Shown here: in pieces, positions 11,774-19,646 of the stretch
How the letters are laid out: every line of letters begins with the position of its first letter
Position numbering within the stretch: the first letter of the stretch is position 1
IMG/VR virus record: IMGVR_UViG_3300043427_001877
Location: 1-21,103 of that record
Source: a virus
DNA: 21,103 nucleotides
Reading direction: 5' to 3' (one strand)
Notes under the pieces: generated by a model
Seen by the model: the letters and a program-made list of their open reading frames with translations, nothing else
What the model was told of the DNA's origin: nothing
Database searches by the model: none
Position numbers and translations under genes: made by a program

Positions 11774-12399
11774 ATAGAAGAACCTCCATGGCCAACAAAA
11801 ATATTTAATATTTCCCAATTCGAATCACATTCATCAGCATTAGACAAAAAATAATCTGCGATGTAAGTTCCCCGTCCATACAAAAAATCATCCAATATAA
11901 CAAAAGTTCCTTTTTCAGATCTTTCATTTTGGATCTTCAAAAAGAACTCCAAATTTTCGGATTTTCCTTTACCAAAAAAAGACTCTTCTCCATAATTTTT
12001 TCCTTTTATTTCCCAATCTCCTACATTATTTTGATTACTCCATAATTTTTCGTCTCCAGCATCCAACATATACATGTCTGGAATAAAATTTTGATATTGA
12101 TCAAAAAAATTGAACATATCATCACAATGTATTTTGGAAAAACTGTCAAATTCTTTTAACTTTTCTACAGCAGAACTATAATTGTCTTTACATAATTCAT
12201 ATGATATAAACATTTTTTCTTCAAAATCCTTCATTGAAGAGCAAATTGAACTTGCATATGACGCATCTTTTCCTGTTCCAAGTTCTACAAAAGTTTTTGG
12301 TTTTTTTTCAGACACAAACAGACTTACAATTTCCGTAGTGTACATATTTGGAGAATCAACTTCCCAATTATCATCAATAAAAAAATCAGATAAAGACAT
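11752..12399 (-). CDS. Putative class I SAM-dependent methyltransferase (215 aa)
   Basis: The likely SAM motif I is TFVELGTGKDASYASS (residues about 36-51), followed by ISYELCKDNYSSAVEKL (motif II position) and MYMLDAGDEKLW (motif post-II). FVILDDFLYGRGTYIADYF resembles the DD strand of Methyltransf_24-type enzymes. Length fits a single Rossmann domain. It may methylate a sugar hydroxyl of the predicted glycan, but the substrate cannot be told. It starts 2 nt after the aminotransferase stop. The motif is somewhat degenerate, so a related Rossmann enzyme is possible. Confidence 0.55.
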   Translation of the reverse strand: MSLSDFFIDDNWEVDSPNMYTTEIVSLFVSEKKPKTFVELGTGKDASYASSICSSMKDFEEKMFISYELCKDNYSSAVEKLKEFDSFSKIHCDDMFNFFDQYQNFIPDMYMLDAGDEKLWSNQNNVGDWEIKGKNYGEESFFGKGKSENLEFFLKIQNERSEKGTFVILDDFLYGRGTYIADYFLSNADECDSNWEILNIFVGHGGSSICLLEKK

Positions 12400-12401
12400 A
12401 A

Positions 12402-13490
12402 TTATTTAAAATTTAAAATGCTATTAGATATGTATTCTAGTTGAGATTCTGTAAGATCTGGATAACTTGGAATATTAAATCCTCGTCTACTTATATCTTC
12501 AGAAACTCTATGTAATTGATATCTATGAGAATACATAGGCATTGTATGTACAGGATAAAACAGTGGTCTTGTATCAATACCTTTGCTACTCAGATAGTTT
12601 CTAAACTCATCTCTCTGCTCTTGATTACATTCAAGAATAATACTATTCATCCAATAGCTATGGGTAGTATTAGGTTGCTCTTTATGAGTTTTAATGTGAG
12701 TTCCTTCAAAAACAGAATGATAGTAGTCCGCAATCTTTCTCTTTTTTGAAATCAACTCATCAGACCTTTCTAGTTGTGCCTGGCCAATGGCACATGCAAT
12801 ATTAGTCATTCGATAATTATATCCAACAACATCGTGCCAGTATTGACGATGCTCAGCAAGACCTTGACCTTTTAAATGAACTACCCTTCTATAAAGAGTT
12901 TCATTGTTAGTCACGACCATACCACCTTCACCCGCAGTTATAGTCTTATTACCAAAGAAACTATATGTAGAAATATCTCCAAAGGACCCAACATGCCTTC
13001 CCTTATATTGTGTACCAAATCCCTCCGCACAATCCTCAACAAGGAAGATATCATTGTCCTTTACAATTTTACAAATAGAATCCATATCACATGATTGTCC
13101 ATACAAATGAACAATCATAACTGCTTTTGTTTTGGAAGTTATCTTCTTTACAATATCTTCTGGATCTATCTGCCAACTTTCTTCCAAACAATCAACAAAT
13201 ACAGGAGTTGCTCCACAATAGACAATTGCGTTTACAGAAGCAATATATGTAAATGTTGGCACAATAACTTCATCTCCTGGTCCAATACCAAGAGAAAGAA
13301 GTGCTAAATGTAAGGCAACTGTACCATTACAAACACTTGTAGCATAATCTACGCTGGTCTTTTTTGCAAAAGACTTCTCAAAAAGATTTACATATTTACC
13401 CCTGGAAGAAATCCAAGAACTATCCAAACACTCATTCACATATTGTTTTTCAAGATTGGTAATAGATGGTTGATAAATTGGAATTTTCAT
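12402..13490 (-). CDS. DegT/DnrJ/EryC1-family PLP aminotransferase, GDP-perosamine-synthase-like (362 aa)
   Basis: MKIPIYQPSITNLEKQYVNE and the SSWISSRGKYVNLFE region match the perosamine-synthase subgroup. NGTVALHLALLSLGIGPGDEVIVPTFTYIAS, VEDCAEGFGT and SFFGNKTITAGEGG (PLP lysine K182) are the DegT/AHBA-synthase signatures, with a complete C-terminal domain. The enzyme would aminate a 4-keto-6-deoxy sugar nucleotide using PLP and glutamate. With gmd in the same operon the natural substrate is GDP-4-keto-6-deoxymannose and the product GDP-perosamine, made in the cytoplasm. It overlaps the preceding glycosyltransferase gene by 4 nt. A different keto-sugar substrate remains possible. Confidence 0.88.
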   Translation of the reverse strand: MKIPIYQPSITNLEKQYVNECLDSSWISSRGKYVNLFEKSFAKKTSVDYATSVCNGTVALHLALLSLGIGPGDEVIVPTFTYIASVNAIVYCGATPVFVDCLEESWQIDPEDIVKKITSKTKAVMIVHLYGQSCDMDSICKIVKDNDIFLVEDCAEGFGTQYKGRHVGSFGDISTYSFFGNKTITAGEGGMVVTNNETLYRRVVHLKGQGLAEHRQYWHDVVGYNYRMTNIACAIGQAQLERSDELISKKRKIADYYHSVFEGTHIKTHKEQPNTTHSYWMNSIILECNQEQRDEFRNYLSSKGIDTRPLFYPVHTMPMYSHRYQLHRVSEDISRRGFNIPSYPDLTESQLEYISNSILNFK

Positions 13491-14290
13491 TTGTACATTT
13501 CAATTAATTTTTCAGTTAATTTGAATGATCCTTCAACAGATCCATTCCTATCATACCACATTTTACATTCATTGTGCATGTCTTCCCACTTAGATTTACT
13601 TATGGATAAAATTTTATCCTCAATTTCATCGGGAGAATTTACCTTGATGTAATGTACATTTTCAATCCATGGTTCATGATAATTGATAACATCACATCCA
13701 GGAACGACAATCGGAACTGTCCCCAACCCCATAAGTTCAATATCTCTATTACACTTAGGACCATAACCAGGCAAAATTAGACCAAATTTGGAATGAGACA
13801 ATTTATCCAAATATTGATCTTGAGTATACTTATATCTTGGAGGATTACCCTGTCCCATATAAAACTCCTCAATCGAAGTGCTCCAATCATGATTACTTCT
13901 ACCAACTGCCTGAATATAATTTTCTATATTTCCAATAAAAATTGAAGTAATATTTCTTTCTTCGTAAGAAGGCAATTTGGACTTAGAAAACTTTTCAAGT
14001 TTTCTAGGATTTCTAGAAAACATTGTCCATGGTTTACATTGAGGATGATTTGGTACAGTGTTAGCAAATAGACCAATTCTAAATGGAGGAACTTGAGATA
14101 ATGGATCATCTACTCTTGGATAGTGCCATAATAGAAAGGACTTTTCTTTATCTGCCCAAGTGGCATTTCCACTTACATATTCACTTTCAACAAAATCATT
14201 TTCTTCCCAAAGTTCAACCATCTCCAAATAGCTTCTGCCATTATATCCTTCAATTACTGGAGTAGGAGTATATCTGTATAATTTAAGCAT
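13487..14290 (-). CDS. Exostosin-like (GT47-type) glycosyltransferase (267 aa)
   Basis: The central and C-terminal region carries an exostosin-like nucleotide-sugar motif, SKFGLILPGYGPKCNRDIEL followed by MGLGTVPIVVPG, typical of GT47 and related GT-B enzymes (G....R.fe...G.iPVi). The N-terminus (YLEMVELWEENDFVESEYV) is less conserved. A role in building a phage-directed glycan or decorating host or virion surface sugars is likely; donor unknown. It is coupled to neighbours at both ends (TAATG upstream, ATGA downstream). Confidence 0.7.
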   Translation of the reverse strand: MLKLYRYTPTPVIEGYNGRSYLEMVELWEENDFVESEYVSGNATWADKEKSFLLWHYPRVDDPLSQVPPFRIGLFANTVPNHPQCKPWTMFSRNPRKLEKFSKSKLPSYEERNITSIFIGNIENYIQAVGRSNHDWSTSIEEFYMGQGNPPRYKYTQDQYLDKLSHSKFGLILPGYGPKCNRDIELMGLGTVPIVVPGCDVINYHEPWIENVHYIKVNSPDEIEDKILSISKSKWEDMHNECKMWYDRNGSVEGSFKLTEKLIEMYK

Positions 14291-14862
14291 TATTTTTTAA
14301 TGAAAATACAAAAACCTTTACCGTCTTTATTCCACTCTTCTCTATCTACAATATCACTATTCTTTTCATAAAAATCATCACATGCCTGAGTAACTACAGG
14401 AATACTATAACCATTTGGAGGACCAGATTTATAATCATCAATAAGAATTAATCCACCACTATTAACATGAGGAACAATTTTATTCAAATCAAATAAGCAT
14501 CCATCATAACTATGATCACCATCAACTAAAGCATAATCAATCCCATTCGGGTAATTAGTTTTAAAAAAAGATTTAGTTAATTTTTTTTGAGAATTTGATT
14601 CAATAGCAGAAAAAGAACTAAAGTTTTCTTGTAAAGTTTCAACCATTTTTCTCCCATTCATTCCACCATAGTCAAAATCAATATCAATGGAAATCATTTT
14701 TTCCAAGTCTGGGCAATTGTTTAATACTGCTAAAGCAGATCTACCTGTACAGAATCCTGTCTCCAAAACATATTTGATTTCTCTTTTTTCCAAAAGAGTT
14801 ACTATAAAATTATACTGATCTAAATTAAAATGTCCTTTTTCAGGCCAAAAGTTTGGTGTCAT
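14290..14862 (-). CDS. Class I SAM-dependent methyltransferase (Methyltransf_24 type, 190 aa)
   Basis: SAM-binding motif I is VLETGFCTGRSALAVL (residues about 32-47), motif II is ISIDIDFD, and the later strand reads IDYALVDGDHSYDGCLFDLNK with SGGLILIDDY. The DGDHSY...IDDY pair is characteristic of Methyltransf_24 enzymes, which often methylate sugar hydroxyls. The ATG overlaps the upstream stop by 4 nt (ATGA) and its own stop overlaps the next start (TAATG). Likely substrate: the sugar or glycan made by this operon. Confidence 0.8.
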   Translation of the reverse strand: MTPNFWPEKGHFNLDQYNFIVTLLEKREIKYVLETGFCTGRSALAVLNNCPDLEKMISIDIDFDYGGMNGRKMVETLQENFSSFSAIESNSQKKLTKSFFKTNYPNGIDYALVDGDHSYDGCLFDLNKIVPHVNSGGLILIDDYKSGPPNGYSIPVVTQACDDFYEKNSDIVDREEWNKDGKGFCIFIKK

Positions 14863-15461
14863 AGGTTTTTTCCTTTTTCTTGTAATTGATTTACCAAATT
14901 TGCGTTACTTTTTTTAAATGCAACTGAAGTGATCCATTTATGAGGAGGTCTCCATCCAGTAACATCATATTCAGTAGTTTGTTCAAAATTTATCAAATAA
15001 TAATCATTTTCAAGTATCTCAAGATATTTTTCATAAGGTTTTCCATAATAATATATTCTTTCTGTATTATCAAGAACAAGTATTCCATCATCCGTCAAAA
15101 GATTACTAGAGACACATTCTTCTAAACATTCTACTCTGTTAATACCATCTATGGAAATAATTTCAAATTTTTTTATATTATAATTTTCAATTTCATCAAG
15201 AATACAACCATTATATGGCGCATCTCTACACAATAAAGTTAAATTGTTCATACTCAAAGCAGATGCGGTTTTTCGTATTGCGTCTGCCCATTGAAAATCA
15301 TGCTCAAAAGTCAATAAAGATTTACATCTTGTAGAAAAATATAATGTACTTGCTCCAGAACCAAATTCAAGAATATTTAAATTATTATTTCTTTTTCTAA
15401 GAAAACTTTCAATAAAGTGAACACTACCATCAGTCATCCATGGTATAATTCTAGTAATCAT
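14859..15461 (-). CDS. Methyltransferase-like Rossmann protein (200 aa)
   Basis: NNLNILEFGSGASTLYFS (residues about 26-43) is a clear SAM motif I. LLTFEHDFQWADAIRKTA occupies the motif II position, and ISIDGINRVECLEEC with DDGILVLDNTERIYYY follows as the distal strands. It differs from its downstream neighbour, so it is a distinct enzyme rather than a recent duplicate. Starts ATG 15461 overlapping the fcl stop by 4 nt. Target unknown; glycan O-methylation is the contextual guess. Confidence 0.7.
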   Translation of the reverse strand: MITRIIPWMTDGSVHFIESFLRKRNNNLNILEFGSGASTLYFSTRCKSLLTFEHDFQWADAIRKTASALSMNNLTLLCRDAPYNGCILDEIENYNIKKFEIISIDGINRVECLEECVSSNLLTDDGILVLDNTERIYYYGKPYEKYLEILENDYYLINFEQTTEYDVTGWRPPHKWITSVAFKKSNANLVNQLQEKGKNL

Positions 15462-16408
15462 TGATCTTTATACCACCTATAAGTTGAATCAATTCCCGTT
15501 TCAAGGGAAATTTGTGGAGTCCATCCAAGAGATTTGATCTTATCAATATTAAGAATTTTTCTGGGAGTTCCGTTTGGTTTAGAAGTATCCCATGAAGTAT
15601 TTCCAGGATATTTAACTATATTAGACACAATATCTGAAAGTTCTTTGATAGTAATGTCTTCACCGGTTCCAACATTTATTGGATCAGAACTATCATAATC
15701 TTTCATACAAACAAAACAAGCTTCGGCAAGATCATCCACATGAAGAAACTCTCTACGAGGAGATCCATCTCCCCAAAGTTTTACATCTGGCCACCAAGGA
15801 CCACCCATATCAATAGTATAACCCTCAGTCTTTGCCCAATGATATTTGGCAATCATCGCAGGAAGAACATGTGATGTCTCAAGATCAAAATTATCATTAG
15901 GACCATAAAGATTGGTGGGCATCAACGAGATGGCATTGAATCCATATTGCTTTCTATATGCTTGGCACATTTTGATACCAGCAATCTTAGCAATGGCATA
16001 GGCATCATTAGTTGGTTCTAACGGACCTGTCATCAAGTATTCTTCTTTGATTGGTTGCTCGCACATCTTTGGATAGATACACGAGGAACCAAGAAATAAA
16101 AGTTTTCTAACTCCAAACTTTCTTGCGGCTTCAATTATATTTGATTGAATCATCAAATTATCATAAATGAAATGTGCTGGATAATCTTTATTAGCACCAA
16201 TTCCGCCTACCTTAGCAGCAGCAAGATAAACATATTCGGGTTCATTAATCCTGAAAAAAGTTTCAACATCTTCTTGTCTCCTAAGATCCCAACGAGAAGA
16301 TGGTGAAGAAAGGATATTAGTATATCCCTTTCTATGAAGCATACGAACAATTGCTGACCCAACTAGTCCTGTGTTGCCAGCAACATATATTTTAGATTCA
16401 ACATTCAT
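15458..16408 (-). CDS. fcl: GDP-L-fucose synthase-like epimerase/reductase (316 aa)
   Basis: Extended SDR: Rossmann motif [11 protein letters not shown] (G11, G14, G17), catalytic S109 in LGSSCIYP, and Y137/K141 in [27 protein letters not shown] and [14 protein letters not shown] are family-typical. The length matches GDP-fucose synthase (about 310-320 aa), which converts GDP-4-keto-6-deoxymannose, the Gmd product, to GDP-L-fucose with NADPH. It overlaps gmd by 11 nt. It shares its presumed substrate with the aminotransferase further down, so the operon may make two GDP-sugars from one intermediate. Confidence 0.93.
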   Translation of the reverse strand: MNVESKIYVAGNTGLVGSAIVRMLHRKGYTNILSSPSSRWDLRRQEDVETFFRINEPEYVYLAAAKVGGIGANKDYPAHFIYDNLMIQSNIIEAARKFGVRKLLFLGSSCIYPKMCEQPIKEEYLMTGPLEPTNDAYAIAKIAGIKMCQAYRKQYGFNAISLMPTNLYGPNDNFDLETSHVLPAMIAKYHWAKTEGYTIDMGGPWWPDVKLWGDGSPRREFLHVDDLAEACFVCMKDYDSSDPINVGTGEDITIKELSDIVSNIVKYPGNTSWDTSKPNGTPRKILNIDKIKSLGWTPQISLETGIDSTYRWYKDQ

Positions 16409-17402
16409 TTTGACACATGTCCTTAACTAATTCATCAAAAGAAAATTTAGGTTCCCAACCCAATTCAATTTTTGCCTTTGTGGCATCACCCAATAAAGTA
16501 TCAACTTCAGAAGGTCGGAAGTATTTAGGGTCAACCATTATACGCACCAACCCAGTGTTTGTATCAATTCCAACTTCTGTCCCAACATCAGTAAACTGCC
16601 ATTCAATATCCATCCCAAAATAAGGTGCAGACCTTTCCACAAACTCACGAACTGAATACTGCTTGCCAGTAGCAATTACATAATCTTCTGGTGTATCTTG
16701 TTGAAGCATTAACCACATTGCTTCAACAAAGTCTTTTGCATGTCCCCAGTCACGAAGAGCATTTAGGTTTCCGAGTTTAAGAACATTCTGCCTGCCTTCA
16801 GACATTGCTTTGAAACCTCGGGTAATCTTACGAGTAACAAAAGTCTCACCACGACGAGGAGATTCATGATTAAAAAGAATCCCCGTACAAGCATAAAGTC
16901 CATATGCCTCACGATAGTTTTTAGTAATCCAATAACCATATACTTTAGCACAACCATATGGCGAACGAGGATAAAAAGGAGTTGTCTCCTTCTGAGGAAT
17001 CTCTTGAACCTTACCAAACATCTCTGAAGTGGATGCCTGATAGATTCTAGTTTTTTCTTCCATACCAAGAAGACGAACTGCCTCAAGAACACGAAGTGTC
17101 CCTAGACCATCGACCATACCAGTATATTCAGGCATCTCAAAAGATACCTTTACGTGACTCTGGGCACCAAGATTATAAATCTCATCAGGTTGAACTTGCT
17201 GAATGACTCTTACAAGATTGGTAGAATCAGTAAGGTCACCGTAATGGAGAGTAATAGAATCATAGATATGATCAATGCGGTGAGTATTAATAAGGGACGC
17301 TCTTCGGACAATGCCATGAACTTTATAACCCTTTTCAAGTAATAATTCTGCGAGATACGACCCATCTTGTCCTGTAATTCCAGTAATTAAAGCAACTTTC
17401 AT
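16398..17402 (-). CDS. gmd: GDP-mannose 4,6-dehydratase (334 aa)
   Basis: Extended [23 protein letters not shown] (NADP site), [19 protein letters not shown] (residues 121-130, catalytic Thr/Glu), and Y149/K153 in [25 protein letters not shown] follows, the classic Gmd signature. It makes GDP-4-keto-6-deoxymannose from GDP-mannose in the cytoplasm. It is first in the coupled operon that runs to 9455, behind a sigma70-like promoter (17424-17452). No Shine-Dalgarno precedes ATG 17402. Confidence 0.96.
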   Translation of the reverse strand: MKVALITGITGQDGSYLAELLLEKGYKVHGIVRRASLINTHRIDHIYDSITLHYGDLTDSTNLVRVIQQVQPDEIYNLGAQSHVKVSFEMPEYTGMVDGLGTLRVLEAVRLLGMEEKTRIYQASTSEMFGKVQEIPQKETTPFYPRSPYGCAKVYGYWITKNYREAYGLYACTGILFNHESPRRGETFVTRKITRGFKAMSEGRQNVLKLGNLNALRDWGHAKDFVEAMWLMLQQDTPEDYVIATGKQYSVREFVERSAPYFGMDIEWQFTDVGTEVGIDTNTGLVRIMVDPKYFRPSEVDTLLGDATKAKIELGWEPKFSFDELVKDMCQNEC

Positions 17403-17423
17403 ATAACAATGATCAGTATACTC

Positions 17424-17452
17424 ATTATATCAAACTATTTGGAATTACGCAA
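17424..17452 (-). promoter_or_regulatory. Promoter of the gmd glycan operon
   Basis: TTGCGT (17452-17447), a 17-bp spacer, then a consensus TATAAT (17429-17424), followed about 21 nt later by ATG 17402. The -35 is weak (TTG plus mismatches) but the spacing and -10 are ideal. No terminator separates it from the upstream 83-aa gene, so some read-through is likely. Confidence 0.6.
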
Positions 17453-17457
17453 CCTAG

Positions 17458-17709
17458 TTATAGGGGCAATTTGTTACCTTTAAACTTCGCAGTTAAAAAT
17501 GGATATTGATTTAATACATCCAAAAGACTTTCAATTTTATGCTCCATATCCGCAACTTGTTTCTCAAGTTCATGTATTCTCAATTCTTGACTTTTTGGTT
17601 TTAGTGTTGGAATTGATTTTGGAGCAATTTCTAGTTGGGGTTTTGGCAAACTTTGCGAAGAATTAACAGTATCACCTTTAAGTTTTTGGGTAAAGGTTTT
17701 TCTTGGCAT
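17458..17709 (-). CDS. Small basic coiled-coil protein, unknown function (83 aa)
   Basis: A basic, Pro/Ser/Lys-rich N-terminal half (MPRKTFTQKLKGD, KSIPTLKPKSQE) is followed by a short coiled coil (LRIHELEKQVADMEHKIESLLDVLNQ, about residues 43-68). The end is hydrophobic/basic. Such a layout suits an oligomerising structural or DNA-associated protein, but no family is recognised. An A/T-rich CTAAATAA (17736-17743) upstream is only a weak late-promoter resemblance. It follows a terminator (17756-17785), so it has its own promoter. Confidence 0.55.
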   Translation of the reverse strand: MPRKTFTQKLKGDTVNSSQSLPKPQLEIAPKSIPTLKPKSQELRIHELEKQVADMEHKIESLLDVLNQYPFLTAKFKGNKLPL

Positions 17710-17755
17710 TTTACTATCTTGGTATTATTTTTATTTAGATATTAGAACTAGACAC

Positions 17756-17785
17756 AAAAAAAGAGGAGTCTTATCAACTCCTCTT
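17756..17785 (-). terminator. Rho-independent terminator after the 17912-18390 gene pair
   Basis: AAGAGGAGT (17785-17777) and ACTCCTCTT (17769-17761) form a 9-bp stem around TGATAAG, followed by a run of T on the minus strand. It terminates transcription from the 18413-18441 promoter. Confidence 0.85.
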
Positions 17786-17844
17786 GAGGGTAATTCAGGC
17801 TCGCCACCAATTTTTTAAGGAAATTGGAAACCTATTTGTTAGGA

Positions 17845-17922
17845 TCAACTTGACTCCACCAGTACTTTTAGAGTCTCTCCGTGACTAAAGGGGGGTTCCC
17901 GACCAGTGCTGTTATAGACCAT
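17845..17922 (-). CDS. Possible 25-aa ORF in the space before the terminator
   Basis: ATG 17922 overlaps the last codons of the 87-aa gene and runs 25 codons (MVYNSTGREPPFSHGETLKV). No ribosome site and no recognisable feature. The rest of this 126-nt space contains only a weak hairpin (CCAATTT/AAATTGG, near 17811-17831). Confidence 0.2.
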   Translation of the reverse strand: MVYNSTGREPPFSHGETLKVLVESS

Positions 17923-18175
17923 CCGTGTCTTCATCATCTTTAATATAACAAGGAACCGTATCTGGGTCTAACCACTTTGTATATTCAAAGTCTTCAATAG
18001 AAAGAAAAAATTGATCCTCGTTATCACAAAGATACATATCACGATATCGTCCAGTATAAGAATCAACTTTTTGAATCCTACAATCAGGTTTACCGTTAAT
18101 TTCTAACGTACCAACTTGAACATAACGATAAGGAAATCTTTCCATAATAACAGTTGGTTTCCTAATCACTTTCAT
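17912..18175 (-). CDS. Small protein, unknown function (87 aa)
   Basis: ATG 18175 overlaps the upstream stop (TGATG), so it is coupled; a TTG-started longer form is not preferred. The protein looks beta-rich (VIMERFPYRYVQVGTLEINGKPDCRIQKVDSYTGRYRDMY in spirit: alternating hydrophobic and charged residues). It ends very acidic (KDDEDTDGL). No domain is recognised. It is part of an early two-gene unit driven by the 18413-18441 promoter. Confidence 0.55.
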   Translation of the reverse strand: MKVIRKPTVIMERFPYRYVQVGTLEINGKPDCRIQKVDSYTGRYRDMYLCDNEDQFFLSIEDFEYTKWLDPDTVPCYIKDDEDTDGL

Positions 18176-18390
18176 CAAGCAACCTCAACTGTTTCAAGAT
18201 CAGCAAGAACATATTCCATAAGCATTTCATAGTCATCAAGAGGATCACCAGAGAATACTACACCTTCGTTTTCATAGTAGCGACGAACCTTTTTATAAAG
18301 TTTCGGATTCTTTACATCAAGGTAGAAATCTCCATTTGCCGCGCCACGAAGGGTCTGAATGTCTTTCTTAAACTTGGAAGTAATTGTCAT
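18175..18390 (-). CDS. Small conserved-looking cyanophage protein (71 aa)
   Basis: Starts MTITSKFKKDIQTLRGAANG, followed by FYLDVKNPKLYKKVRRYYEN and an acidic tail. Length and layout look like a compact alpha/beta protein; I recall similar short ORFs in cyanomyoviruses but no function. The consensus promoter 23 nt upstream indicates early, host-polymerase transcription, which suits a host-takeover factor. That role is inference. Confidence 0.65.
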   Translation of the reverse strand: MTITSKFKKDIQTLRGAANGDFYLDVKNPKLYKKVRRYYENEGVVFSGDPLDDYEMLMEYVLADLETVEVA

Positions 18391-18412
18391 TGTTTTGTTT
18401 GATTACCTTTTA

Positions 18413-18441
18413 ATTATAAGGGAATTTGATTTTGAAGTCAA
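18413..18441 (-). promoter_or_regulatory. Strong sigma70-type promoter
   Basis: TTGACT (18441-18436), a 17-bp spacer, then TATAAT (18418-18413) on the minus strand, 23 nt before ATG 18390. Near-consensus elements suggest early expression by host RNA polymerase. Confidence 0.82.
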
Positions 18442-18476
18442 GGGCATTGTGCCACTTGTTCTTTTGGACCAGATAG

Positions 18477-19052
18477 TTATTTGAGTTTAGGTCCAAAAAT
18501 CCAACTTACAAGGGAAATACGTTTTCCTTTAGTTACTGGAGTAACTCTATGAGGAATTCTAGAATCAAAAATAATCATTGTACCTTTAATTCGTGGAGCA
18601 ACAACAGTTTTTCCATGATAATCAATAAACTCAAGATCTCCCCCTTCAAATTCTGATGGATCTGTTACTAACAAAGTTGCGCTCAACTTTCTAGTGTGAT
18701 TTGGATCATTGGAAAGACCATAATCAGAATGCCAACTATAATGCTCACCAACGTCATAACTTGTAATTTGAATTCCCTCAATATGAGTCAAGTCATACTC
18801 CCAGTAATTCTTGTTAGCAAGATTAAAGTAATGAGAGAATATTGATGAAACCCAATGCGTTTCATACCACCAACTAATCTTTGAGTCTCTAGTCTTAGTT
18901 TCTATTTTTGAGTTATTAGAGTCACCAATAGATGCCTCAGAAAAACATTCAAATTCAATCTCATCAACCTCTTTGACCATCAAGTCAATGAGTTCTGAAG
19001 GAATAACTTGTTCATAGTGACCTACAGCGGTCGCAATTTTAGTATAAGTCAT
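18477..19052 (-). CDS. 2-oxoglutarate/Fe(II)-dependent oxygenase (191 aa)
   Basis: The facial triad is H108 and D110 in YSWHSDYG and H168 in IPHRVTPV, with R178 (GKRIS) to bind 2-oxoglutarate. LSATLLVTDPSEFEGGDLEF is the core strand of the prolyl-4-hydroxylase-like family. The enzyme would hydroxylate a protein residue or small molecule, releasing succinate and CO2. Such genes are frequent in T4-like cyanophages, with unknown substrates. It lies 9 nt after the antitoxin-like gene and is probably transcribed with tRNA-Pro from the 19342-19370 promoter. No Shine-Dalgarno is seen. Confidence 0.9.
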   Translation of the reverse strand: MTYTKIATAVGHYEQVIPSELIDLMVKEVDEIEFECFSEASIGDSNNSKIETKTRDSKISWWYETHWVSSIFSHYFNLANKNYWEYDLTHIEGIQITSYDVGEHYSWHSDYGLSNDPNHTRKLSATLLVTDPSEFEGGDLEFIDYHGKTVVAPRIKGTMIIFDSRIPHRVTPVTKGKRISLVSWIFGPKLK

Positions 19053-19061
19053 AATTTAAAT

Positions 19062-19235
19062 TTAAGGTGCCTCGTCGTGATTCTTATAAAGTTCCAGTAT
19101 TTCATCATCGGCAGGTATCATTACTGCCTTTTCTCCAGTGATAGGATTTTCTATTCCTATCGTTTCACCACTTTCCACTCTATTTAAAAGAGAGTCCCAG
19201 TTCTCTTGCCAATATTCCACGGAATAAAAGTCCAT
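19062..19235 (-). CDS. Phd/YefM-like antitoxin-fold protein, no partner toxin (57 aa)
   Basis: ATG 19235 (MDFYSVEYWQENWDSLLNRV) is chosen, since the longer frame needs a TTG. The pattern WQENWDSLLNRVESGETIGI-ENPITGEKAVMIPADD follows the Phd/YefM layout: a helix ending in LL..V, then GE.i.I, a turn, and AVMIP. YefM/Phd proteins are DNA-binding antitoxins that neutralise toxins such as Doc or YoeB. No toxin gene adjoins it. It might act as a phage antitoxin against a host system, or as a small repressor. Similarity is by eye and the C-terminal toxin-binding part is short. Confidence 0.5.
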   Translation of the reverse strand: MDFYSVEYWQENWDSLLNRVESGETIGIENPITGEKAVMIPADDEILELYKNHDEAP

Positions 19236-19257
19236 ATTTTTGTCATATTTAGACAAT

Positions 19258-19330
19258 CGGGGTGACAGGATTCGAACCTGCGACCTAATGCTCCCAAAGC
19301 ATCCGCGCTACCAAGCTGCGCTACACCCCG
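19258..19330 (-). tRNA. tRNA-Pro (anticodon UGG)
   Basis: The 73-nt cloverleaf reads on the minus strand: acceptor CGGGGTG/CACCCCG, D arm GCGC...GCGC, anticodon stem GATGC/GCATT with loop TTTGGGA (anticodon TGG), and T arm GCAGG-TTCGAAT-CCTGT. No 3' CCA is encoded. It decodes CCA/CCG-type proline codons. A perfect promoter lies just upstream (19342-19370). Confidence 0.96.
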
Positions 19331-19341
19331 TAACAGAAATA

Positions 19342-19370
19342 ATTATAACACTACTTATGATTCCTGTCAA
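19342..19370 (-). promoter_or_regulatory. Perfect-consensus sigma70 promoter for tRNA-Pro and downstream genes
   Basis: TTGACA (19370-19365), exactly 17 bp, TATAAT (19347-19342). It lies inside the last codons of the 49-aa gene, and the predicted start is within a few bases of the tRNA 5' end (19330). It probably also drives the antitoxin-like and oxygenase genes. Confidence 0.88.
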
Positions 19371-19500
19371 ATGGTTCCCAATGTTGCCAGTTATACTTAT
19401 GAATTGCCCAAATACCTATGATAGGAACGCAAATCAATAAGTAACATAATATCCCCAATACAATCTGATTATTGAGTGCCGATGCTATAAAGTGTGCCAT
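19351..19500 (-). CDS. Small membrane protein, unknown function (49 aa)
   Basis: ATG 19500 overlaps the stop of the upstream gene (TAATG). Residues 8-31 form one hydrophobic helix (IVLGILCYLLICVPIIGIWA), and the tail is basic and aromatic (HKYNWQHWEPFDRNHK). Probably a single-pass inner-membrane protein. Its 3' end contains the tRNA-Pro promoter. Family not recognised. Confidence 0.6.
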   Translation of the reverse strand: MAHFIASALNNQIVLGILCYLLICVPIIGIWAIHKYNWQHWEPFDRNHK

Positions 19501-19646
19501 TATGGATTAGAAGGGTCAATACCAAGTTCTTTTAAATAATCAATCCACCATTGTGGGTCTTCCTTTGAATTCCAATCAGGAACTTCCATTCCTCTTTCAG
19601 AATAATACTCTAAAAGAGCATCATTTATAGTCTGTGCGACTTCCAT
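19500..19646 (-). CDS. Small acidic protein, unknown function (48 aa)
   Basis: The start chosen is ATG 19646 (MEVAQTINDALLEYYSERGM), because GAGGAAGAGGAAT lies just before it. The longer reading from 19727 would overlap the preceding gene by over 100 nt. The sequence is helical at first, then Trp-rich (DWNSKEDPQWWIDYLKEL). No domain is recognised. Coupled to the next gene by TAATG. Confidence 0.55.
   Translation of the reverse strand: MEVAQTINDALLEYYSERGMEVPDWNSKEDPQWWIDYLKELGIDPSNP

Noticed and set aside
17786-17911. Possible RNA gene in the spacer before the 87-aa gene
   Set aside because: Only a weak AT-rich hairpin and a short ORF; no tRNA cloverleaf or known RNA motif fits.
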